Part shown: positions 50,461 through 60,664 of the stretch, in pieces | Layout of the letters: every line of letters starts with the position of its first letter | How positions within the stretch are numbered: the stretch's first letter is position 1 | Assembly: GCA_903907865.1 (NCBI GenBank) | Contig: CAIVPR010000179.1 | Location: forward strand, 28,985-92,984 | Length of the DNA: 64,000 nt | Direction of reading: 5' to 3' | DNA from: an uncultured Acidobacteriia bacterium | GTDB lineage: Bacteria; Acidobacteriota; Terriglobia; Bryobacterales; Bryobacteraceae | Program-made: the position numbers and the translations under genes | The notes under the pieces: model-generated | The model's database searches: none | What the model saw: the letters and a program-made list of their open reading frames with translations, nothing else | Told to the model about the DNA's origin: nothing

Positions 50461-51930
50461 ATGCCAAGCGTCCACCAAATCGACAACGTCCTGAACTGCA
50501 TCGGAGGCGAGTGGAGCGTCGGGCGCTCCACGGAAGCATTCGACGTCTTCAATCCGGCTTCGGGGGATGTCCTTGCCCGGGTGCAGTTGGCTTCCGCCGG
50601 GGACGTGGACGCCGCCGTCGAAAACGCCGCGGCGGCTTTCCCGGAATGGCGTCGCACGCCGCCCCAGAACCGGATCCAGTTCCTTTTCAAGTTCCGCGCC
50701 CTGCTTGAGGAGCATGCCGACGCCATAGCCCGCGTCTGCACGTTGGAAAACGGCAAGACCTTCGCCGAATCCCGTGCCGAGATCACGAGGGGCATCGAGA
50801 ACGTGGAGGTCGCTTGCGGCATCCCGACGCTCATGCAGGGGTACAACCTGGAGGACGTGGCGAGCGGCCTCGACGAGATGATGATCCGCCAGCCGTTGGG
50901 CGTGACGGCGGCCATCGTGCCCTTCAATTTCCCGGCCATGATCCCGATGTGGTTCCTGCCCTATGCCATCGCGTGCGGGAACACGTTCGTCCTCAAGCCG
51001 TCGGAACGGGTGCCGCTGTCCTCGAAGTACCTGGTGGAACTTCTGCACCAGACGGGGCTCCCGAAGGGCGTGGTCAACATGGTCACCGGCGGACGCGAAT
51101 CGGTCGACGCGCTCCTGCAGCACCCCAAGGTGCGGGCCATCAGCTTCGTCGGTTCCACTCCCGTGGCCCGGCACGTATATACCGAAGGCGCGAAGTACGG
51201 CAAGCGGGTCCAATGCCAGGGCGGCGCGAAGAACTTCGTGGTGGTTATGCCGGACGCCGACATCGAGATGTCGGCCAAGATCATCAGCGATTCGGCGTTC
51301 GGCTGCGCCGGGCAGCGGTGTCTCGCGGTGTCGGGGGCGATCGCCGTGGGCGGGGCAGGGAAGGCGTTCACCGGCGCGATCGCGGACCTGGCGTCGAGCC
51401 TGCGTGTTGGCGACGGGCTCGAGGCTGGCGTCCAAATGGGGCCGGTCATTTCGCCAGCCAGCCGGTCGCGGATCGAGCACCTGATCGGGAAAGGCCTCCA
51501 CTCCGGCGCGTCGGCGGTTCTGGACGGCCGCGGACAGGGCGGGGCGTTCCTCAAGCCGACCATCCTTTCCGGCTTGGCCGAGGACAACGAGCTGATGGGC
51601 ACCGAAATCTTCGGCCCCGTGCTGGCCATCAACGAGGTGGAAACCCTCGACGACGCCATCGCCATGATCTCCCGCAGCGCCTACGGCAACCAGGCGTCCA
51701 TCTTCACCGCCAGCGGTGCCGCCGCCCGGAAGTTCCGGTATGAGGCTCCCTGCGGCAACATCGGGGTCAACATTGGCGTTGCCGCCCCCATGGCCTATTT
51801 CCCGTTCAGCGGCTGGAAAGACAGCTTCCTGGGCGTGATGCATGGCCAAGGGCGCGACGGCGTGGAGTTCTACACGGACAAGAAGGTCGTGGTGGAGCGC
51901 TGGCCGAAGGAGTGGTCGCGCAAGTTCTGA
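50461..51930 (+). CDS. mmsA: CoA-acylating methylmalonate-semialdehyde dehydrogenase
   Basis: [51 protein letters not shown]. Confidence 0.93.
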   Translation: MPSVHQIDNVLNCIGGEWSVGRSTEAFDVFNPASGDVLARVQLASAGDVDAAVENAAAAFPEWRRTPPQNRIQFLFKFRALLEEHADAIARVCTLENGKTFAESRAEITRGIENVEVACGIPTLMQGYNLEDVASGLDEMMIRQPLGVTAAIVPFNFPAMIPMWFLPYAIACGNTFVLKPSERVPLSSKYLVELLHQTGLPKGVVNMVTGGRESVDALLQHPKVRAISFVGSTPVARHVYTEGAKYGKRVQCQGGAKNFVVVMPDADIEMSAKIISDSAFGCAGQRCLAVSGAIAVGGAGKAFTGAIADLASSLRVGDGLEAGVQMGPVISPASRSRIEHLIGKGLHSGASAVLDGRGQGGAFLKPTILSGLAEDNELMGTEIFGPVLAINEVETLDDAIAMISRSAYGNQASIFTASGAAARKFRYEAPCGNIGVNIGVAAPMAYFPFSGWKDSFLGVMHGQGRDGVEFYTDKKVVVERWPKEWSRKF

Positions 51931-51958
51931 TAGCCTCGCTGCCTGATAACCTCGTTGC

Positions 51959-52876
51959 TTGATGCGCAATGTCCTCCTAGTCCTCCTCCTGCTCGCACCC
52001 CGGCTGCCCGCTCAGATCCGCAAGCTGCACACGCGCGACCTCACGCGCCTCAGCCAGGTTCAGATCGCCGACCAGCTGAAGCGCAGCGACGTCATCTTCA
52101 TCCCGGTCGGGGCCGTTGAATCCAACGAGATCCTGCCCAGCGACCGCAACTACGTCCTGCCGCTCGGGATGGCCATGGCCATGGCCGAGGATGCCGACGC
52201 GCTTTACATGCCCGGCCTGATCTGGTCCTACCCCGGCACGTCCGTGGTTGCCTCGGCCGGTATCCGCATGACCCCGACCGAGGGCACCGCGTTCCTGCGC
52301 ACCCTTTCGGAATCGCTCTTGAAGCAGGGCTTCCGGCGGCAGGTTTACGTCTCCTTCGGGCAGGGGCCGGCCCCTCTGACGGTGGGGACCCTCGTCCGCG
52401 AGTTCTACGACGAGCGCCATGTCCCGCTGCTCTACATCAACATGGACACCTACCTCCCGCGCCTCAACCTCAAGCCGGAGCAGCGGTCCAAGGTGACCTT
52501 CGGGGCGTACCACCTGGCGGGCAGGGTGGAGGATATCCCTGTCCAAGGCGACTACGGTCCGGCGGAATCGGCCCCTGCCGGACCCGTCCCTGCCGACCCC
52601 GGTCTGCAAGGACTGTCGAAACTCGGCCTGACCGGCAGCCTCGCAGTCGGCTCCTGGCTGCCCGACGTGATGGCCCATCCCAGCGGCCGCGAAGCCGCCC
52701 TGCCCGCCAATGCCGTCGAGCGCGAGGCGTGGGGTAAGGAGGGCCGCGCCCAGATCACCGCCATCGTGAAGCAGATGCAACTGCGGGAAGCCATGCAGGA
52801 TCTGAGGCTCCACGACGAGTTCACGAACAAGGTGCTGGTGCCGAAGTTCGGGTCCGTCCTGCCTGGCGTGAAGTAA
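51959..52876 (+). CDS. creatininase family protein (secreted)
   Basis: IPVGAVESNEILPSDRNYVLPLG; signal peptide. Confidence 0.8.
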   Translation: MMRNVLLVLLLLAPRLPAQIRKLHTRDLTRLSQVQIADQLKRSDVIFIPVGAVESNEILPSDRNYVLPLGMAMAMAEDADALYMPGLIWSYPGTSVVASAGIRMTPTEGTAFLRTLSESLLKQGFRRQVYVSFGQGPAPLTVGTLVREFYDERHVPLLYINMDTYLPRLNLKPEQRSKVTFGAYHLAGRVEDIPVQGDYGPAESAPAGPVPADPGLQGLSKLGLTGSLAVGSWLPDVMAHPSGREAALPANAVEREAWGKEGRAQITAIVKQMQLREAMQDLRLHDEFTNKVLVPKFGSVLPGVK

Positions 52877-52903
52877 CTCGGGCGCGGGCATATACTTTTG
52901 GGC

Positions 52904-54256
52904 ATGGACAGACGCGCGTTCCTGGCTTCCTCGATCGGTGCGGCGGCAGCCGCCTCCAACACATACGCCATGCAGGCGGCGGGCAAGACCCGGCGGGTCG
53001 GCCTGATCGGCACCGGCTGGTACGGCAAGATCGACCTCCTCCGGCTCATCCAAGTCGAGCCGGTGGAAGTCGTCTCGCTTTGCGATGTCGACTCGAACAT
53101 GCTGGAGGCTGCTGCCACCTTGGTCGCGTCGCGCCAGAAGTCGGGCAAGAAGCCCCAGCTCTTCCACGATTACCGGGACATGCTGAAGCAGAGCGGCCTC
53201 GACCTCTGCCTGATCGCGCCGCCCGACCACTGGCACGCCCTCGCCATGATCGACGCCGTCAAGGCCGGGGCCGACGTCTACGTGCAGAAGCCGATCAGCA
53301 TCGACGTCACCGAAGGTCAGGCGATGGTGGCGGCGGCGCGCAAGTACAAGCGCGTCGTGCAGGTGGGCACACAGCGCCGCAGCACGCCCCACATCGTGGA
53401 GGCCAAGGAGAAGTTCATCGACACGGGCCGGTTGGGCAAGATCTCCTACGTCGACATCCACTGCTACTACCACATGCGGGCCACGGACAACCCGCCCGAC
53501 GGCGCGCCGCCAGCCAACCTTGACTACGAGATGTGGACCGGTCCCGCGCCCATGCGCCCGTTCAACTCGCTGACCCACCCCCGCCGGTGGCGCGCCTTCA
53601 TGGAATACGGCAACGGGATCGTGGGGGACATGGCGATCCACATGTTCGACATGACCCGTTGGATGCTGAAGCTCGGCTGGCCGACCACCGTTTCCTCGGA
53701 CGGCGGCATCTACATGGACCGCAAGAGCAAGGCCAATATTACCGACACCCAGATCTGCACGTGGGAGTACCCCGACCTCAGCATCGTCTGGAACCACCGC
53801 ACGTGGGGCGACGCCGGGGAGCCCGACCCCAAGCACGCCTGGGGCGCGACCTTCTACGGCGAGAAGGGTCGCCTGAAAGTCGGAGTCTATTCCTGGGACT
53901 TCATTCCGAACGGCAAGGGCGAGCAGCCGGAACACCGCGACGTCACCTACGAGTTCGACAAGTACCCGGAGGACAAGACCGAGAAGGACCTCGAAACCCA
54001 TGTTGCACCGGCCGTCCGGCACCACATGATGGACCTACTGGCAGCCATCGACAAGCGGGGCAAGCCGGTGGCGGACATTGAGGAAGGCCACATTTCGACG
54101 GTATCCTGCATCTTGGCGAACCTTGCTATGAAGGCTGGCCGCAAGTTTACCTGGGATGCCCAGAAGCAACTCGTGGTCGGGGACGCGGAGGCGAACAAGA
54201 TGCTGACCCGTGCGTACCGGAAACCTTGGACGCATCCGGACGCCAAGTCGGTGTGA
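52904..54256 (+). CDS. Gfo/Idh/MocA family oxidoreductase, Tat-type signal
   Basis: MDRRAFLASSIGAAAAA; RVGLIGTGWYGKIDLL; VQKPISIDVTEGQAMV. Confidence 0.95.
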   Translation: MDRRAFLASSIGAAAAASNTYAMQAAGKTRRVGLIGTGWYGKIDLLRLIQVEPVEVVSLCDVDSNMLEAAATLVASRQKSGKKPQLFHDYRDMLKQSGLDLCLIAPPDHWHALAMIDAVKAGADVYVQKPISIDVTEGQAMVAAARKYKRVVQVGTQRRSTPHIVEAKEKFIDTGRLGKISYVDIHCYYHMRATDNPPDGAPPANLDYEMWTGPAPMRPFNSLTHPRRWRAFMEYGNGIVGDMAIHMFDMTRWMLKLGWPTTVSSDGGIYMDRKSKANITDTQICTWEYPDLSIVWNHRTWGDAGEPDPKHAWGATFYGEKGRLKVGVYSWDFIPNGKGEQPEHRDVTYEFDKYPEDKTEKDLETHVAPAVRHHMMDLLAAIDKRGKPVADIEEGHISTVSCILANLAMKAGRKFTWDAQKQLVVGDAEANKMLTRAYRKPWTHPDAKSV

Positions 54257-54400
54257 TCAACCTGAACGCTCCCTTGCGGTCGCGGCTCGGCTGAATCTAG
54301 GATGCCAAGTCGGTGTGATCAACTTGAACGCTCCCTTGCGGTCGCGGCTCGGCTGAATCCCGGACGCCAAGTTGGTGTGACCACGCGCGCGGCTCGGCTA
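54241..54400. repeat. 62-bp tandem repeat, about 2.6 copies
   Basis: GCCAAGTCGGTGTGATCAAC..GCTCCCTTGCGGTCGCGGCTCGGCTGAATC units starting at 54241, 54303, 54365. Confidence 0.9.
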
Positions 54401-54408
54401 GGAATGCT

Positions 54409-56019
54409 CTAATCCAGGCTTTTCAGGCGGATCTCGACTTCGAGGCCGGACGGGATCCGGTTGCGGCATTGGACGCTGCCCCTGCAGGACTCGACGCAGC
54501 TCTTGACGATGGCGAGGCCCAGTCCGGCTCCGCCCGAAGAGCGGTTGCGCGACGTGTCCAACCGGTAGAACGGGGCGAAGATTCGCTCCAGTTCCTCGGG
54601 GGGCAGGCCCGGACCCTGGTCCGCGACGGTGACCACGATCTCTCCTCCATGCTTGTCGGCGGCGACGGCTATCGGACCCGCGGAACCGGCGTAGCGGATC
54701 GCGTTGCGGACCAAGTTTGAAATCGCGCGCACGATGTATTCCATGTCTCCGAGGGCGATCAGTCCGTCGGGTACGGTGGTTTCGACGGAGATCCCCGGCA
54801 CCTGCTCGCGCGCTACGGCGGCTCGGACGGCATCGCCCACATCGACGGCCCGGAGCGCCTTGTCCTGCGGCTCCATGCCCGCCTTGGAGAAGAGAAGCAG
54901 CTCGCCGACCAGGGCGGACATCTGCCGGATCTCGTCCCGGACGTCGGCGACAGCCTCTTGGTCGGCCTCAGCCGCGCGCTGTTCCAAGATGCCGACGCCG
55001 AACTCAATGCGGGCGATGGGGGCGCAGAGTTCGTGGGCGATGTCGCCGAGGAAGCGCTTCTGGCCGGTCACAAAGCCGGAGAGGCGGTCGGCCATGCGGT
55101 TGATCGCGGCTGACAGAAGCCCCAACTCGTCGCCCCGGTCCTCGGGGAGGTGGCGCTCGAAATTGCCCCTGGAGATCAGGTCCGTGGCGCGCGTGATGCC
55201 GGACACGGTTTTGGTTAGGCCCCGGACAAAGGGCAGCCAGCACAGGGCGAACACCGCGACGACGGCCGCCAGCGCCGCGAGCCAAGGCACAAAGTCAAAG
55301 AACAGGGGCGTCCCGTAGAACGACGGTGCCGCCAGGATCAAGGTGCCGCGCCGGGGGTGGAGCTCGCCGGGTTCCGCAATGGGAATCCTGACCCCGACCC
55401 AATACAGGTTCGCAGCCTGAACCTCGAACACGGCGTGATCCCGGAGCGGGTCTTGAGGCCCTTTGCCATCCGACTTGTCCCGATCCGCAGGTTTGCGGAG
55501 CAGGGCCCGGACCCCATCGTCTTCGGGCCGGTCTGGATCGGGACCGACTGGAGGCGGCGGTCCGGGCTCCGGCTCGGGGTCTGGACGATCCCCTTCGGGT
55601 GGAGGCGGACCTTTCAAATCTCCCTTCCGGCCCCTACCGCGGCCCCGTCCGCGGCCTCGTCCGGGTGGAGGGTCTTGGCGACCACCGGACAGTAACCGCC
55701 TCCGAACCTCCTCTGGAAGGTCGACGGGACGGCCGGCCAACTGCGGTCCCTGGTTGTCAAAGAGGTAGAAGTCGGCCTGGTTGTTGGCCGCGAACCGGCC
55801 CATCAGGCCTGTGCGGGCGGCCACGGGTGTCTGCTCCAGCAGCAGGGCGACGTCCCGTGCCACGGCGACCACCCGGTCGTGGGCAGGCGCGAACAGGAAG
55901 GTGGCCAGTTCGATGTTGTACTGGTAGCGCGCGAACACCACGAAGATGCCGGTTAGCAGGACCACGTTGACCAGCGCCAACAGTACGATCTTGGCGGAAA
56001 GGGAAAGCCGGGCCATCAT
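54409..56019 (-). CDS. sensor histidine kinase
   Basis: HAMP; FLGDIAHELCAPIARIEFG (H-box), GPGLPPEELERIFAPFYRLD, GAGLGLAIVKS. Confidence 0.95.
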   Translation of the reverse strand: MMARLSLSAKIVLLALVNVVLLTGIFVVFARYQYNIELATFLFAPAHDRVVAVARDVALLLEQTPVAARTGLMGRFAANNQADFYLFDNQGPQLAGRPVDLPEEVRRRLLSGGRQDPPPGRGRGRGRGRGRKGDLKGPPPPEGDRPDPEPEPGPPPPVGPDPDRPEDDGVRALLRKPADRDKSDGKGPQDPLRDHAVFEVQAANLYWVGVRIPIAEPGELHPRRGTLILAAPSFYGTPLFFDFVPWLAALAAVVAVFALCWLPFVRGLTKTVSGITRATDLISRGNFERHLPEDRGDELGLLSAAINRMADRLSGFVTGQKRFLGDIAHELCAPIARIEFGVGILEQRAAEADQEAVADVRDEIRQMSALVGELLLFSKAGMEPQDKALRAVDVGDAVRAAVAREQVPGISVETTVPDGLIALGDMEYIVRAISNLVRNAIRYAGSAGPIAVAADKHGGEIVVTVADQGPGLPPEELERIFAPFYRLDTSRNRSSGGAGLGLAIVKSCVESCRGSVQCRNRIPSGLEVEIRLKSLD

Positions 56020-56804
56020 AGGTCGGGCACCACGCCCGGCTTGAGCATCATGTAGCCGACCCCGCGAACGGTCTGGATGTACTGCGGGGCCTTCGGGTCG
56101 TCGCCCAGCTTGCGCCGGATGGAGGAGATGTGGACGTCGATGGAGCGGTCGAAGGCCTCGAAGTCGCGCTCGGCAGCCTCAAGGAGCAGGCGTTCGCGGG
56201 TCTTGACGCGACCGGCGGCGCGGGCGAGGGAGATGGCCAAGTCGAACTCGACGGTCGTGAAGACGATGGCAGTGGTGCCGATCCATGCCTCGCGCGATTC
56301 GGGGTCCATGCGAAAGTCCCCCACGACCACGGCGGGCTCGCGCTCCTCCTTTCGAAGCATCGCTGTGACACGCGAGCGGCGGATCACGGCGCGGAGGCGG
56401 GCCAGTAGTTCGCGGGTCGAAAAGGTCTTGGGGAGGTAGTCGTCGGCACCGATTTCGAGGCCCACGATGCGGTCGGCCTCGTCGCCGAGGCCGGTCAGCA
56501 TCAGGACGGGCACGTTCGACTGGGCGCGGATCTTCTTCAGGACCTCGAAACCGTCGAGGCCCGGCATCATGACGTCGAGCAGGACGGCGTCGAAGCTGCC
56601 CTGGAGAGCGAGGTCGAGTCCCTCCTGGCCGGTGTGGGCGGTGGTGACGGTGTACCCGAGCGGCTCCAGGTAGCCCTTGACGAGGCGGCAGAGCTTGGGG
56701 TCGTCATCCACCATGAGGAGCTTGGTGCTGAGCGGTTTGGTGCCGGTCGACGTGTGCATAGTGCTGAACTTCCAATTTAAGCGGTTTTCAGTGTCTTCGT
56801 TCAT
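56016..56804 (-). CDS. OmpR-family response regulator
   Basis: LLMVDDDPKL, LDVMMPGLDG, C-terminal winged helix IDVHISSIRRKLGDDPKAPQYIQTVRGVGYM; ATGA overlap with kinase. Confidence 0.95.
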   Translation of the reverse strand: MNEDTENRLNWKFSTMHTSTGTKPLSTKLLMVDDDPKLCRLVKGYLEPLGYTVTTAHTGQEGLDLALQGSFDAVLLDVMMPGLDGFEVLKKIRAQSNVPVLMLTGLGDEADRIVGLEIGADDYLPKTFSTRELLARLRAVIRRSRVTAMLRKEEREPAVVVGDFRMDPESREAWIGTTAIVFTTVEFDLAISLARAAGRVKTRERLLLEAAERDFEAFDRSIDVHISSIRRKLGDDPKAPQYIQTVRGVGYMMLKPGVVPDL

Positions 56805-56877
56805 GGTTTTACCTTGGCTTTACAGTTCTCCCGGTTTCGAGCACGAAGGCTTTACGTTCGGGGCGTGTACTTGATTC

Positions 56878-58218
56878 ATGTCCAGACTCACCAACGTGAT
56901 TCTCATTACAGGCACCCTGGCGGCGACGGCCCTCGTGGCCCAGAACCCTCCCGGACCGCCACAGGGACCGAACGGTCCGAACAACAACAACAATGCAGGC
57001 CACCCCCTTCAGGGCCTGAACGCCACGGAGGTGGCGTGGTTCAATGAGGGGCGGTCGCGGTTCACGGAGGTCGATTCCGTCTCCGGGACGCAGCCCGGAG
57101 CACGCGGCGTCGGGCTCGGGCCGCGTTTCAACGGCAACAGCTGCGTGCAGTGCCACGCGCATCCCGGCGTGGGCGGCAGCAGCCCGGCGCTCAACCCGCA
57201 GATTCCCCTGGCGACCAACTTCGGTGCCAGAAATACAATTCCCCAATTCATTCAGCAGAACGGCCCGGTGCGGGTCGCCCGCTTTGTCCGGAACGCCGAC
57301 GGCTCGCCGGACGGCGGAGTGCATGACCTGTTCGTGATTACAGGCCGGTCGGATGCCGGCAAATGCGAGATCGCGCAACCGGATTTCGCCACGGCGGCGG
57401 CGCAGAGGAACCTCTCGTTGCGCATTCCGACGCCGGTGTTCGGGGCCGGGTTGATCGAGGCCATTCCGGAATCGACCATCATGGCCAATCTGGCCGCCAA
57501 CGCAGCCCAGAAGCAGGCGCTGGGCATCCGGGGCCGCGAGAACCGCAACGGCAACGACGGCACCATCACCCGGTTCGGGTGGAAGGCGCAGAACAAGTCG
57601 CTGCTGATGTTCGCCGGCGAGGCGTACAACGTGGAGCAGGGCGTGACCAACGAGCTCTTCCCGAACGAGCGGGACGAGACGCCGGGTTGCGCGTTCAACG
57701 GCACGCCTGAGGATCATACGAACATCACGGCCACGAACGCTCCCGCCAGCATGAGCGACCTGACGGGGTTGGCGATGTTCATGCGGCTGCTCGACGGGCC
57801 GCAACCGGGACCGCCGCCGGCGGATCCGCAGTCGTTGCAGCGGGGATCGCAGGTGTTTGCGGCCATTGGGTGCGCGCTTTGCCATACTCCGACGATGCAG
57901 ACGGGTTTGTCCAGCACTGCGGCGCTGAGCAACAAGCAGGTGCGGTTGTTCTCGGACCTGGTGGTGCACAACATGGGCACCGGGCTGGCCGACGGCGTCA
58001 ACCAGGGCAATGCCAACGGCGGCGACTGGCGGACGGCCCCGCTGTGGGGGCTGGGTGGCAGGTTGTTCTTCCTGCATGACGGCCGGACGAGCGACTTGGC
58101 GACCGCGATCACGGACCATGCGAGCCAGGGTTCCGAGGCGAACGGCGTGGTGGCGGCGTATACGGCGCTTTCGGCGCAGGCAAAGACGGATTTGCTGAAT
58201 TACCTGCGGTCGTTGTAA
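56878..58218 (+). CDS. di-heme oxidoreductase (DUF1111-type)
   Basis: Two heme motifs CVQCH and CALCH; GPRFNGNSCVQCHAHPGVGGSS. Confidence 0.9.
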   Translation: MSRLTNVILITGTLAATALVAQNPPGPPQGPNGPNNNNNAGHPLQGLNATEVAWFNEGRSRFTEVDSVSGTQPGARGVGLGPRFNGNSCVQCHAHPGVGGSSPALNPQIPLATNFGARNTIPQFIQQNGPVRVARFVRNADGSPDGGVHDLFVITGRSDAGKCEIAQPDFATAAAQRNLSLRIPTPVFGAGLIEAIPESTIMANLAANAAQKQALGIRGRENRNGNDGTITRFGWKAQNKSLLMFAGEAYNVEQGVTNELFPNERDETPGCAFNGTPEDHTNITATNAPASMSDLTGLAMFMRLLDGPQPGPPPADPQSLQRGSQVFAAIGCALCHTPTMQTGLSSTAALSNKQVRLFSDLVVHNMGTGLADGVNQGNANGGDWRTAPLWGLGGRLFFLHDGRTSDLATAITDHASQGSEANGVVAAYTALSAQAKTDLLNYLRSL

Positions 58219-58308
58219 AGTTGGGGCGGGGAAGGCCCGGGGGTGCCGGGCCTTCCCGCTGAAGCGAACAGGCCAATAACTGGCTGGCGCGCTCGGATGT
58301 GCGGTTGT

Positions 58309-58525
58309 GCCGGGCTGAAAGCCCGGCGCAGCCAAGAATGGCTGCCCTACAAAGGCAGGGCGAACCCCGCGCCTTGAGGGCGCGGTAACCGGCTGAAAGC
58401 CGGTTGCGGCCTGGAAAGACCGCCCCACACAGATTGCAAGCGGTCGGTGAGGTGCTGCCGCACCGGGCTGGCCGGTTACGGCTGGCTGAAAGCCTGCCGC
58501 GGGCAATATTGCCCGCCCCACGGTC
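58309..58525. repeat. array of consecutive micro-hairpins
   Basis: GCCGGGC-TGAAA-GCCCGGC, GCAGCC..GGCTGC, CGCGCCTTGAGGGCGCG, AACCGGCTGAAAGCCGGTT, GCGGGCAATATTGCCCGC, with CCCCAC motifs. Confidence 0.85.
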
Positions 58526-58604
58526 GCCGAAAAAGAAGTTGGGGGGCAGGCAGTACAACGGACAGGCTTGCATGGGTTACGAAGTTGTGTAAACTACGGG
58601 AATC

Positions 58605-59708
58605 ATGGGTAAGGCTGCTGCCGTTGAAATCTGGGTTGGGACGCGCAAGGGCGCGTTCCGTTTCCGGTCACGGGACCGGAAGAAATGGGAACTGGACGAG
58701 CCCCAGTTCGTTGGGCAGGAGGTCCATCATGTCGCGCAGGACCCCCGCGATCCGGCCAGGATCTATGCTGCTGTCGGCACTGCGTGGTTCGGGTCCCACC
58801 TCCATGTCAGCGACGACAACGGCAAGACTTGGCGGCAGTCCGAAGAGGGGCTGACCGTCTCGGGGCTGCCCGATGTCGACGGCAAGCCCGCCACCCTCAA
58901 ACGAATCTGGCACATCGCGCCCGGTGCGGCGGACGATCCTGGCGGCGTCTGGCTGGGCGGCGATCCGGGCGTGCTGTTCCGCAGCACGGACCACGGCGCG
59001 TCGTGGAAGATGGTCGAGAGCCTGTCGAACCACCCCAGCCGCGAAAAGCACTGGAATGCGGGAGCGGGCGGCATGATGGTCCATTCGATCCAGCCTCTGG
59101 GGAAGGGCCGGATCGTCGTTGGCATCTCCGCCGCCGGGGCGTTCCGGTCCAGCGACACCGGGGCGACCTGGGAGCCGCACAACCAGGACGTGCTGGCGGA
59201 TTTCGCGCCGAACAAGTTCCCCGAGGTGGGGCAGTGCGTCCACAAGCTGCTCGCCCATCCCAAGAAGCCGACCGACCTCTACCAGCAGAACCACTGCGGC
59301 ATCTACAAGGCCAAGTTCGGCGGCAAGAAATGGAAGGACATCTCGGAGGGGCTGCCGAGCCGTTTCGGCTTCGCGCTCGCAGTGCCGGCCGAGGAGGACG
59401 AGACGCTGTTCACGATCCCGATCCATTCGGCCGCGCAGCGTTTCGTGCCCGATGGCAAGCTGCGGGTGGGTCGCAGCCGGGATGGCGGAAAGACCTGGGA
59501 ACTGCTCGGCAAGGGCCTGCCTCAGGAGAACGCGTTCGACCTTGTAGTGCGCGAGGCGATGGCGTCGGACGACCTCTCCCCCGCCGGAGTGTACTTCGGG
59601 ACCCAGAATGGCGCGGTCTACCATACGCGCAACGCGGGTGATTCGTGGCACCTGCTGGCGGACCACCTGCCGCCGGTGTATTCTGTGACATTCGCGACGG
59701 GAGTTTAA
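58605..59708 (+). CDS. sialidase/BNR-repeat-like beta-propeller (exo-alpha-sialidase-like)
   Basis: SDDNGKTW, STDHGASWKMVE, SSDTGATWEPH, SRDGGKTWELL Asp-box repeats. Confidence 0.9.
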   Translation: MGKAAAVEIWVGTRKGAFRFRSRDRKKWELDEPQFVGQEVHHVAQDPRDPARIYAAVGTAWFGSHLHVSDDNGKTWRQSEEGLTVSGLPDVDGKPATLKRIWHIAPGAADDPGGVWLGGDPGVLFRSTDHGASWKMVESLSNHPSREKHWNAGAGGMMVHSIQPLGKGRIVVGISAAGAFRSSDTGATWEPHNQDVLADFAPNKFPEVGQCVHKLLAHPKKPTDLYQQNHCGIYKAKFGGKKWKDISEGLPSRFGFALAVPAEEDETLFTIPIHSAAQRFVPDGKLRVGRSRDGGKTWELLGKGLPQENAFDLVVREAMASDDLSPAGVYFGTQNGAVYHTRNAGDSWHLLADHLPPVYSVTFATGV

Positions 59709-59712
59709 CAGC

Positions 59713-60591
59713 ATGAACAGACGAGACCTTTTGAAGGGCGTTCCGGCCCTCGCCTTGGCGGCGCAGGGCGGCGCTTTCGCGGAAGCCCAGGCCCCCGCCT
59801 TCACCGGACGGCTGCGTGCCGGGCTGGTGGCGTACACGTACCGGGGCGAACTGGAGTCGAAGAAGCTCAGCTATCAGGACGTGATCCGCATGACGGCGGA
59901 TTTCGGGCTGGACGGTCTGGACACCACGGTGTACTGGTTCCCCGACACGTCGGCGAGCTATTTGGCCGACCTGCGGCGGACGGCCTACAAGAACGGTATC
60001 TCGCTCTACAGCGTGGCGGCGCGGATCCGGCTTGCCCAGCCGACGGCGGACTTGCAGGCCAAGGAAGTGGCCGAGATTCGGAAGTGGGTCGACGTGGCCG
60101 AGAAGCTGGGGTCGACGCATGTGCGGGTGTTCGGCGGCGCGATTCCCAAGGGGTTGACCGAGGACCAGGCGATTGCGATGGCTGTCGAGACACTGAAGCG
60201 CGGGGCGGAATATGCCGGGTCGAAGGGCATCATTCTGGGCGTTGAGGACGACGGCGGGTTGACGACCACCGCCGAGCCGACAATCAAGATTGTGAAACAG
60301 ACCGATTCGCCGTGGGCCGGGATGAACTTGGACGCCGGGAATTTCCCGAAGGACGGCTACAAGCAGGTGGAGATGTCCATCCCCTATGCCGTCAGCACGC
60401 ATATCAAGGCCACGATCTCGACTCCCGACGGCAAGAAGGAGAAGACGGACTTCGAGAAGCTGTTCGGGTTGTTTGTGAAGGGCGGGTACCGGGGATTCGT
60501 GTCGCTCGAGTACGAGGAGAAGGATGCCTTGACCGCTGTTCCGGGGATTGTGCCGGAGTTGTTGCGGGCGGTGCGGAAGTACGGGGTTTAG
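59713..60591 (+). CDS. sugar phosphate isomerase/epimerase (TIM barrel)
   Basis: MNRRDLLKGVPALALAAQG signal; GLDGLDTTVYWFP, GVEDDGG, GMNLDAGNF, FVSLEYEEKD. Confidence 0.85.
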   Translation: MNRRDLLKGVPALALAAQGGAFAEAQAPAFTGRLRAGLVAYTYRGELESKKLSYQDVIRMTADFGLDGLDTTVYWFPDTSASYLADLRRTAYKNGISLYSVAARIRLAQPTADLQAKEVAEIRKWVDVAEKLGSTHVRVFGGAIPKGLTEDQAIAMAVETLKRGAEYAGSKGIILGVEDDGGLTTTAEPTIKIVKQTDSPWAGMNLDAGNFPKDGYKQVEMSIPYAVSTHIKATISTPDGKKEKTDFEKLFGLFVKGGYRGFVSLEYEEKDALTAVPGIVPELLRAVRKYGV

Positions 60592-60603
60592 GGGGATAGT
60601 GTG

Positions 60604-60664
60604 CGCGCCTTGAGGGCGCGTGCGGATGTCGGCGACATCCGCGCAGGATGCCATCCTGCCCCAC
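60604..60664. repeat. three consecutive micro-hairpins ending CCCCAC
   Basis: CGCGCCTTGAGGGCGCG, GCGGATGTC-GGC-GACATCCGC, GCAGGATGCCATCCTGC, CCCAC. Confidence 0.85.

Noticed and set aside
49285-51969. 894-aa minus ORF
   Set aside because: Antisense to the permease and mmsA; composition typical of a mirror frame
58309-58525. Considered as a CRISPR array
   Set aside because: Units are self-complementary with differing stems; no constant repeat and no cas genes
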